From Streptomyces malaysiense (lineage in GTDB: Bacteria > Actinomycetota > Actinomycetes > Streptomycetales > Streptomycetaceae), in contig NZ_LBDA02000029.1 of assembly GCF_000980885.2 (NCBI RefSeq), positions 1 through 64,000 of the forward strand: 64,000 bases of DNA. The letters run 5' to 3'. Under the pieces are notes generated by a model, which worked only from the letters and a program-made list of their open reading frames with translations, did no database searches and was not told the origin of the DNA. Shown in pieces: positions 1-9,700 of the stretch (its first letter is position 1; every line of letters begins with the position of its first letter). The translations under genes were made by a program, and so were the position numbers.

Positions 1-38
1 CACCCTTTCAATCTCAGCGTCACCGTTGCCGTCAAGAC

Positions 39-82
39 GCCAAGAGGCCGCCATCGGGATTAGCCGATGGCGGCCTCTTGGC
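39..82. terminator. Strong bidirectional hairpin terminator
   Basis: A perfect 19-bp inverted repeat (arms 39-57 and 64-82) encloses a 6-nt loop. It lies just downstream of the minus-strand toxin/immunity genes and could end transcription from either side. There is no long U tract, which is common for Streptomyces terminators. Confidence 0.8.
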
Positions 83-149
83 TTGCCGCATGCTTCCTAC
101 CCAAGGACTCTCTATTAATCCAGAGCCAAGGGCCGTCACCCGGAGAGGG

Positions 150-791
150 CTAGCGCATCAGGAACGAAATTCGCGAGACCACGAATTCTCCGTAGGAAAA
201 TTCGTGACCCAGCTCTACGAATCTCGCATACAAATCATGGTCGATCTCACAAGAATACTCCATGAGGAATCTCAGGAGGACCCTAAAGGCGAGTTCTGGG
301 CAGATATCCGAGGCGCACACCCTCAGCGCCGATACGGCGCCCGGGATACTCGCCATTGGATTGCTTGCGATCGCCTCATCCAGAGCAGGCTCAAGCTCGT
401 CGATTTCCGCGACAACCCTGCCCGTGAAGGCGCCGTACGCACTTTCACCGACTTCGAGGTTTGCGTGTACGGCGGCTTGAGTGAGGCCCCTTTCGCAGAT
501 ATCTGCAACTTCCCGGAACCAGCCCAATCCACTGACCGAATCGCCGTTGAGGCGATGATAGGAGCCAGTTGCACATTCCCAGAGGGTGGCAACAGTGCCA
601 GCGTCACCGCTGGCTGCCAGCCTGAGTGCATCCTCGGCGAGCGCTAGCACGAACGGATCTGACGTTTGGGCGACGTAGCTCATGACCACATCGCGCGCGC
701 TCCCCGATAGCCTCCAGTCTTGATGGAACATAGAGGCTAGATGCGTGATACCGAAGTCATCCTCGGTAAATCTGATCCCCACAGAGAACAC
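150..791 (-). CDS. Candidate immunity protein for the upstream RHS toxin (unknown family)
   Basis: The 213-residue product is not a family I recognise. It has no signal peptide or membrane segment and appears to be a mainly helical acidic cytosolic protein. Its GTG start (789-791) directly follows the TAG stop (792-794) of the 3200-residue toxin gene with no bases between, so translation is probably coupled; no clear ribosome-binding site of its own is seen. Position directly after a toxin C-terminus is where immunity genes of polymorphic toxins sit, so I infer that it neutralises the RNase A-like tip. The DNA here is visibly richer in A/T than the RHS body, as expected for an exchangeable tip-plus-immunity module. 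A strong hairpin follows at 39-82. The role is inferred from position only. Confidence 0.7.
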   Translation of the reverse strand: MFSVGIRFTEDDFGITHLASMFHQDWRLSGSARDVVMSYVAQTSDPFVLALAEDALRLAASGDAGTVATLWECATGSYHRLNGDSVSGLGWFREVADICERGLTQAAVHANLEVGESAYGAFTGRVVAEIDELEPALDEAIASNPMASIPGAVSALRVCASDICPELAFRVLLRFLMEYSCEIDHDLYARFVELGHEFSYGEFVVSRISFLMR

Positions 792-3700
792 CTATCTCGG
801 GTATGCGGTCGACACGTAATATCCCCCCGGGTGCCCAGCCGCACGCTGAAGGATTATTGTGTACGCGTTACTTGTGGGGGTAATACTTCCGCTCGCGTCA
901 GCCCTCACCCCAATTGGGTTATTGGCGCCGAATCTCCCCTTGATTTCAAGCGGCCCTACGCCACCACCTCGAAGCCAGTTGCCGATGCGTTTCTGATTTG
1001 ACGCGATACCGTAGTCGACGACTTGCTGGGCAGTCTGGAGATCAGTAAAGCGAGACTTCACTCCCGAGGTTTGCGCCATCTGAATGAGTCGCTGATCACT
1101 TACATTCACATGCTCGTCGAGAACGTGCGCAGCAGGGAATCGAGCGTCATCAGCAGTCAGGTTGTTGCAGTTGTGCACCAGGACCGGAGTGGCCCCCGCC
1201 AGCACATAGTACGTGTGGAGTTGCTGGACGGTGAGGTTCCAGCGGTTTGCCGCGCCTGGTGTGGGGCGGGTCGCCTCAACGTGGGCGTGGCCGTTGGTGG
1301 CCGTGTTGAGGGCGTCGCCGATGTGCAGCTTCCCGGCGGGGACCCAGGTGTGGGTGGTGTCGTCCCAGAAGGGGTGGTTGGCGGTGGTGTGGAGGGTTGC
1401 GGTGTGACCGTCCTTGGTGCGGATGGTCAGGTCGAGCAAGTCATGGTCGTGGTTGATCCAGACGTGCTGTACAGCGCGGGCGCCTTGGTGCTTGCCCGTC
1501 TTGGGATCGGCGGCTTCGACCTTGTCGCCGGTCTTGATCTTGCCGATCGGCTTGGTCCTGCCGCCCCCCATCAAGACCTTGGTGTCAGGTGAGAAGCTGC
1601 ACCAGTCCTCGGTGTGAGCCGTTCTGCCGGTCGGTCCTGTAGCAGCCGATAGCAGCTGTACGCAGATGTTGCCGACAGCCAGGCCCGCCGCCGGGTTGCA
1701 GTAGGCGACACCCGTGTCGGGATCGAGGAGATTGCCGTTGCTGGTGCACTGGAAGCCGAGGCCGCCGCCGGAGCAGCCGTCGCTCATGTCGGGCGGACTG
1801 GAGTAGTCGTCGCTCACGTCGGGCGGACTGGAGTAGTCCTGGAGATCTTCCGGTGGGGATTCCGGCAGGTCCTTGACCGTCTCGGTGAAGGAGTCGTCGA
1901 CGGACTTTGTGCGGTCCTCGTCGGCCTGGGTCTCCGCGCGGCTTTCCGCGTCCGCCCGTTGTTCGGCTTCGGCCTTGCCGGAACGGAGGCTGTCCTTCGG
2001 GGGGGAGTATGCCGGGCGGGTGGTCGCCGGACGGGAGTACCGCGGGCGGGTGTTGGTCGGGCGGGAGTACGTCGGGCGGGTGTTGGTCGGGCGGGAGTAC
2101 CGCGGGCGGGTGTTGGTCGGGCGGGAGTACCGCGGGCGGGTGGTCGAAGGACGGCGGCTTCGTTCGGAGCTTCTGCCAGCCTCGTCCTCTTCCTGTTCCA
2201 GGCTGTGGGCGTTGGAGCGCTTGGCCTCGTCCAGCGATTCCTCCTGCGCCAGCTCGTAATCGGCCGCTTCCTCCGCTTCCTGCTCCTTTTCGTACCTGGC
2301 CTCGTCGGCCGTGGACTCCTCGCAGTAGCAGACACCGCCTGCGGGGGCACCACCACCGCCCGGATCTCTCACATTCCAGTGCCCGCTCGGGTCGGTGCTG
2401 GTCAGCGGGTCGCCGCCGCCGTAGTCGTACCGGTTGGCGTTGATCGACGGGGCCGGGTCGAGGGTCCAGGAGTCCCGGGAGGAGAAGCCGCCGGTGGACG
2501 GGTCGTACCAGCGGGCGGACATGTTCACCTGGCCCGTGGACGGGTCGGTGTAGCCGCCCTGGTAGCCCAGTGCGCCCTTGGTTCCGGACTGGGCGGTGGC
2601 CTGGCCGAACGGGTCGTAGGCGGTCGAGGTGTCCAGCGTGCCCGTGGCCGGGTCGAACGAGCCCGTCACGTCGCCGTGCAGCAGGTCCGCCAGGACCGAC
2701 GTCGCGCCCGTGCCGTCCGTGTTCGCCGTCGACAGCGGGCCGCCGGACGGGTCCCGGGCGATCAGCCGGCCGCCGCCCGCCACCAGGTTGTTCGACCGGT
2801 CGGCGTACGTCAGCGAAGCGGTGCCCCGCTTCACCAGCCGGCCCAGCGCGTCGTAGGCGTACGACGTACCGTCCGCCGACACCATCCGGTCCAGCGCGTC
2901 GAACGCAGCCGTCTTCGTACCGCTCGCGTCCGTGCTGCCGGTGCGGGTGCCGCGCGCCGAGTAGGTGTACGTCGTGCCGCCGGACGAGACCAGGCGGTTG
3001 CGTGCGTCGTACGTGGCCGTGACACCGCCCGCGGACGTGCGGTTGCCCGCCGCGTCCCAGGTGTACTTCGTGACCGTTCCGTTGACGCCGGTCCAGCTGG
3101 TGAGGCGGCCCGCCCAGTCGTAGCCGTAGGACTGGGTGCCCGAACCGGCCGTACCCGTCGACGTCCTGGAGGTCAGGCGGGAGGCGTCGTCATAGCCGTA
3201 CGCCACCGACGACGTGGTCGTGCCGGACGGGGACTTCAGGGTGTCCGAGGTCAGGCGGTCCAGCGCGTCGTAGCCCAGCGAACGGGTCGCGCCCGTCGAG
3301 CCGTAGGTGACCGAGGTCAGGCGGGAGGCCGTGTCGTAGCCGTACGTCTGCGTCGTGCCCGTCAGCGGGTCCGCCGCCGAGGCCAGCCGCCCCGCGGTGT
3401 CGTAACCGAAGGCGGCCTGCCCCGCCGCGTCCGTACGGCCGGTGAGACGGCCCTCCTCGTCGTAGGCGAAGGCCGCCGTGCCCGACGGGCCGCCGGAGGA
3501 CAGCAGGTCACCGCGGTCGTCGTAGGTGAACGTGTCCGTGCCACCCGGCGCGCTCGCCGAAGTGACGCGGCCGGCCGCGTCGTAGCCGAAGGTCTCCGCG
3601 GTGGTCGCCGCCTCCGCGCCCGTACCCGTCACCTGGGTGATCCGGCCCAGCGCGTCGAACGTGCGCTGCTCGCTCACACCGCCCGGCTTCAGCTCCCGCA

Positions 3701-6700
3701 CGGGCCGGTCGGCCTTGTCGTACGCCATGGTCCAGGTGCGGTCCGAGGCGTCCGGGTAGGCCGTGGTGGACGGCTCCACCACCGACTCAGGCGTGCCGTG
3801 ACTGGTGTACGTGTACCAGGTGGTGTCGGAGCGGCCGTCCGTCAGGCGGGTGCGGTGGCCCGCCGCGTCGTAGCCGAACGTGGTGGTGACGGACGTCGTC
3901 GAATCGACCGGTTCCACCAGCTTCGTGAGGTCGCCCAGCGCGTCGAACGACCGCGTCGTGGTGTGGCCGAGGGCGTCCGTGACCCCGGTCGGATCGCCGT
4001 CCGCGTCGTACGACGAACTGGTCGTGCGCACGACCGTGCCCGAGCCGTCCTCGTCCGTGACCTTCGTCGGCCGGCCGGCCAGGTCGAACGTGGTGCGGGT
4101 GGTGCGGCCCTGCGGCGTCGTCACCGAGGCCGGCAGACCCGTCGGACCGTAGGCGTACGACGTCACACCGCCCGCCGGGTCGGTGACCGTCAGCGGGTCA
4201 CCCGCCGCGTTGTACGTGCCCGACGTGGTCAGGCCGGTCGGGGTCTTCGTCGACAGCAGGTTGTCCGCGTCGTCGTAGGAGAGCGTCGTCGTGAACGCGC
4301 CCTGGGCCGGATGCCGTTCGTCCGTCGTGGCGGTGACCTGGCGGCCGAGGTCGTCGTAGGTCGCCTCGGTGCGGGCGCCCGTCGGGCCGGTGGCCGACAG
4401 CTGCTCGCCCAGCAGGTCGTAGGTGGAGGTCGACACCGGGGCCGAGCCACCCGTGGTCGGGGCCGGCTGTGTGACCTTCGCCAGGTTGCCGAGCTGGTCG
4501 TAGGTGTAGGTGGTGGTGTTGCCGAGCTGGTCGGTCTCGCTCGCCAGGTTGCCCTCGGCGTCGTAGGCCCGGGTGACCTCGGACGTCAGCGGGGTCGAGG
4601 CACCCGGCGGGGTGTAGTCCGGCAGGGTGACGCCTGTGGTGCGGCCGAGGCGGTCGTACTCGGTGTGCGTGACGCCGCCGTTCGGGTCGCGGGCGTCGAC
4701 CGCGTCGCCGAAGCTGTCGTAGCCGATGGTCGTGGTCGGGCGGACGGTGGCCGACGACTGCTGCGTCTCGGCCGTCACCGGCGGAGCCTGGGTCTCGACC
4801 GGCCGGCCCAGCTCGTCATAGGTGTAGTCGGTCGTGTACGCCGTCGGGTCCGCACCGCTCACGTTGCCGCGCGGCGAGGTCTCGGACAGGGTCTGGCCCA
4901 GGTCGGAGACGGTACGTGTGGTGACCAGGTCGTCGGTGCCGTTCTCCACCGTCTGCCGGGTGATGTCACCACTGGTGTTGCGCTGGTAGGTGACCTTCTC
5001 GGTGCGGCTGCCGCCGGCGCCGGTCAGGGTCGTGGTGAGGACGGCGTCGCCCGCGTCGTACGTGTATGCGGTGCGCCGCGCCAGTCCGGAGGGGTCGAGG
5101 ACGGTCGCCGTGGTACGGCCGGCCGCGTCCGTCTCGTAGTCCGTGGTGACCTTGCCGTTGCCCGTCGTCTCGGTCGCCGGGTGACCGGCGGCGTCGTACG
5201 TACGGTCGCTGAGGACGAGGTCGCGGGTGGTCCCGTCCGGGTTGTGGAAGCCGGCCAGGATCTCCTGCGCCCGGAGCCCGTCGTCGTAGTAGGTGTAGCG
5301 GGTGGTGCGGCCCATCGCGTCGGTGTGCTCGGCGAGGCGCCCGGCCGGGTCGTACGCGGAGGAGACGAGGACGACGTCCCGCGCCGTGGACGGGTTGTTC
5401 GGGTCGCCGGTGTAGCCGGCCAGCGTGGTCGTGGCGGCCTGGCCGAGGGCCGTGTACGTGTAGCGGTAGGTGGCTCCGCCCGTCACGCTCAGCCTGGTCC
5501 GGTGGCCGTAGACGTCGTACGTGTACTGCTCCGCCCCGCCCTCGGCGTCGGTGAGCGAGGCCGGGTTGCCGTGCGTGTCGTAGGTCCAGGTGGTGGTGCG
5601 GGTCCGGTCGCCGCCCACCGCGTCGGCCACCTTCTCGGTGAGCGTGTTGCCGTCCGGGTCGTAGGTGTACGTCGTCTTCGCCTGGTGCTTGTCGCCGGTG
5701 ACCTCGTCGGTGGTGACCGGGCCGGTGACGGTGACCGGACGGGACTGTCCGTCGTAGGCGGTGGTCGTGGTGACGCCGCCCGGGTGCTCGTCCGAGACGA
5801 TCTTCCTGTTCGTCTCGCGGCCCAGCGCGTCGTACGTGTACGAGGTGACGACACCGGCCGGGTCGGCGACCGTGGCCAGGTCACCGGCCGCGGTGTAGGT
5901 GCGGTGGGTGACACCGCCCCGCAGGTCGGTGCTGGTGGCGAGCAGGCCCGCCGGCTCGGTGCCGCCGCCGGCCGCGGACTCGGTGCCGTCGGTGTAGGTC
6001 TCGGTGACACTGCGGCCGGAGGGGAAGTCCGAGGTGGCCGGGGTCGTGGTGGAGGTCCGGTCGCCCTGGGGGTCGTAGCCGTACGTCGTCTTGTACGTGT
6101 CGTCCGCCGAGCCCGAGGAGCGGGCGTCACGGACCTCGGTGAGCTGGTCGTTGCGCGGGTCGAGCGGGTCGGAGCTGTTCAGGTAGTAGCTGTAGTACGA
6201 GGTGTGGCAGGTCGCGCTGTCGGCGGCGTCACGACACGTCGTCCGGGAGACCTTGTTGCCGCGGGCGTCGTCGCCGAAGCGGGTGACGGCGCCGTCGGGG
6301 TCGGTGGTGGCCGCGAGGAAGCCACCGGTGTCGTAGGCGTAGCTGGAGGTGCCGCCGAGTGCGTCGGTCTGGCTGATCAGCCGGTCGCCCTGGAGCGGGT
6401 CGTAGGTCCAGCTCGACGTCCGTTGGTCGGGGTCGGTGGCCGTCACGGTGAGTGTGGGCGTGCCGGCCACCGCCGCGTGGTCGTCGGTGGCGGGCTGGTC
6501 CTCGGTGCCGGTGAGCCGGTACGGGGAGAACTGGTAGGTGCCGCCGTCGGCGTCCGTGTAGGAGGAGACCCGGTCGCGCACCGTGTCGTAGCCGACCGCG
6601 GCGTGCACCCGGCCGCTGGGCAGGGTGACCTTGGTGAGCTGCTGGGCGGCGGCGGTGCCGGAGGAGTACTGGTCCGCGATGGTCCTGGCGCCCAGTGGCC

Positions 6701-9700
6701 GGGTGTAGACCGCGGCGTCGTCGAGGTCGCCGGCGAAGTGGCCGATGGTCCCGGCGGTGGCGGGCCAGGTGTTCCAGTAGCCGGCGCCCAGGTAGACGAA
6801 GCGCTGGTCGACCTGGGTGATGTCGCCGGTCAGGCTGCCCACCTCGGCGCCGTCGAGGTACAAGGTCTGGGTGTTGCCGGCGGCGGTCAGGGCGGCGTGG
6901 TGCCAGGTGCCGTCGTCTACGGCCGAGGCGGAGGTGATGGGGGCGGCGGTGCCGTTCCAGAACTCGCCCCGCAGCTTGCCGTCCGTGCCCACGTACAGGG
7001 CCGGGGTGTGATTGCCGGTGGTGGCCTCCTCCAGGGTGTGGTCCTGGTAACTGAGGAGGACACCACTGCCGGTGGTGCGGAACCACAGCTCGGCGGTCAG
7101 GTACGGGGTGTCCGTGACCACCTGGTCCGGCAGCCGGACGTAGGAGGTGGTGCCGTTGAAGGTGGCCGCGGTGTCGCTGCTGCCGGCCAGGGCGCCGGCG
7201 GTGCCGAGCTGGACGTCCTGGTAGGTGCCCTCGTGGTCGGCGGCGTCCAGGAGCAGGTCGCTGCCCGCGTGCACCGCGCCGGACTTCTCGTCCAGGCGCC
7301 AGTAGGAGAACGGACCTGCGTCGCGGACGACGGTGCGGTGGTGAGATCCGGTGCCGTAGGCGTACGTGGTGCAGGCACCCGGGGCGTCCAGCGGACCGCA
7401 CACCTGCGTGAGCTTGTCACCGGAGTAGGTGTACGACCAGGTCAGAGCGGTGTCGTTGGTGGTGGGCGAGTCGGTGACGACGGTCGTGACGTGGCCGCCG
7501 GACCAGGTGAAGTGCAGGGCGCGGCCGCCGGTGGCGGTGGCCGTGGTCAGGTTGCCGGAGGTGTCGTAGGCCAGGGTCTGTGCGCGACCGCGGAAGTCGG
7601 TGACGGCGGTCAGCCGTCCGGAGCCGTCGAAGACGTAGGTGGTCTGCTCCTTGTCGGTCAGCTTCCAGCCGCCGCCGCTGACGGCGGTCAGGGTGGAGAA
7701 GCTGCCGTACGGCGGTGCGTAGCTGCCGTCGGGGTTCTTGCCGAATCGGATCTGTCGGCCGGAGGGCAGGGTGGCCACCACGTTGCCGGTGCCGTCGTCG
7801 TCCGGCTCGATCCGCATGTCGTAGTGCGTGGACCAGCCGGCGCCGAAGGCGTTGTCGGTGCGCGGGTCACGGCTGTTGTAGGTGCGGTCCACGGACAGAC
7901 CGGGACCGACCGCGGCGACGCTCGCGTCGGTGGCGGTGGTGGTGTAGTTGCCGATGCCGGGGTCGACCTCGCGGCCGGAGCCGTCCAGGCCCTGTCCTCC
8001 CAGGTGGGAGGTGATGGCGGGCTGCTCGACCGCGGTGGTGAAGGTGTAGAACGGGCTGAGCGGGGTGGACAGGCCGTTCTCACGGGCCTTGACCCGCCAG
8101 ATGTACTGCTTGCCCCATGCGAGCTTGTTCGCGGGGACGTTCCAGGTGCGCTGGGCCAGCCAGCCGGAGTTGACGCAGTTGACGGGTGTGCTCGCGGTGC
8201 CTTCGCAGACCTCGAAGTAGTAGTCGAGCGCGGCGCCCGCCGGGTAGTGGTCGATGGACTCGGCGGACATGTACAGCGCCGGGGTCAGGCCGCCGACCTG
8301 GCCACCCGGGTGCGGATAGACATCCGTGATGCGCGGGCCGACGTCCTGGGAGGTGACGGAGACGGCGACGACCGGTACGCCCTCGCTGGAGAACCAGCGC
8401 TCGTTGCGCAGCAGCTGCATGTCGAAGTCGACCGTGTACTTGCCCGGTGGCAGCGCGGGTATGCGCGCGTCGAGGGTCGCGTCGTCGCCAGGGGTGAGCC
8501 GCTCGTTGAGCGGGGTGTAGGCGACCTGGCTCATCAGCGCGCCGGTGCTCGCGTCGCGGATCCGGGCGCCGAGGCGGACCTCGTCCCAGCCGGACGGCTC
8601 CCAGGTGAAGTCGCCGAGGTTCTTGACGTTGACCGATACCTCGCCGCTCTGGGCGCCGGTCAGCGGGGCGGTCATCGAGCCGACGGTGTACCGGGCGCCG
8701 TAGCCGGTGTGGGTGATCGCCAGGTAGGGCTTGTCGGCGGAGTTGGCACTGCCGAAGCGCTTCCATGGGCCGGAGGTGGAGAAGTCGGCCCAGATGGCGA
8801 GGCCGTCGTTCGTGACCGACCCGTCGACCCAGTTCTCGACGAGGTCGGTGCCCTTCTGCCCGAGGTCGATGACGCGCCACTTGGCGCCGCTGGAGCAGCT
8901 GGTGCCGTAGGCGAAGGAGTCGGTGGCGATCAGGTTGCCGTAGCTCGGCGGACGGTTGTTCCAGGTGACGGTCGTGGAGCTCCACGAGCCGGTGACCTGG
9001 CGGACCGTCACGTCCTGGGCGGTGCAGCTGGAGGACCAGTCGTTGTACAGGCCGAGGCCGGCGTCGAGGATGTACTCGTTCTTCAGCTGGCTGTTGACGT
9101 TGCCGAACTTGAGGTAGCTGATCGCCTCGTCGGTACCGGCGTCGTAGCTGCCGATCTTCAGTTCCTGGTCACCGGCGAAGTTGCTGTCCGGCCAGGTGTT
9201 CTGGACGAACGAGTCGCCGTTGTCGTCGATGTCGACGCTCGGGTCGACCTTGACCGGGAAGACCCGATCCGGCGAGTTCAGCCAGGCGTCGTCCAGACCG
9301 ACATCGAGGGACCACTGGCCGTCGTTGTGCACGAGGTGGTAGGTGACGTCACCGGAGAGCGCGGGGCCGCCCGTCTTGTCGCTGTGGGCGGAGTCCTCCA
9401 TCCACCCCTTGGGGATGACGGCCTGGACGGCGCCCCCGGCGTCCTTCAGCACGACGGCGCCGTGCGCGTCGAGCGACGGGCTGAGGCCGTCGAGAGTGAG
9501 CGGGAAGGTCCACTCGTGCGGAGCGTCCGCCGAGTCGAGGACGATCGTCTCCTTCACCGCTCCGTGTGCCGCCTGCAGCACCAGGTCCGAGTCGCGGCGG
9601 ATGCCCTGGTACGAGGCGCTGTCCTGGTGGACCTGGGCGGAGGTGTCCGCTGCGCCGTCCAGACCGAAGCCGACGGCGTGGCGGCCTCCGGCGAACTCCA

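Noticed and set aside
2011..2160. 30-bp direct repeats as a CRISPR array
   Set aside because: Units are contiguous with no spacers and encode an in-frame ten-residue protein repeat.
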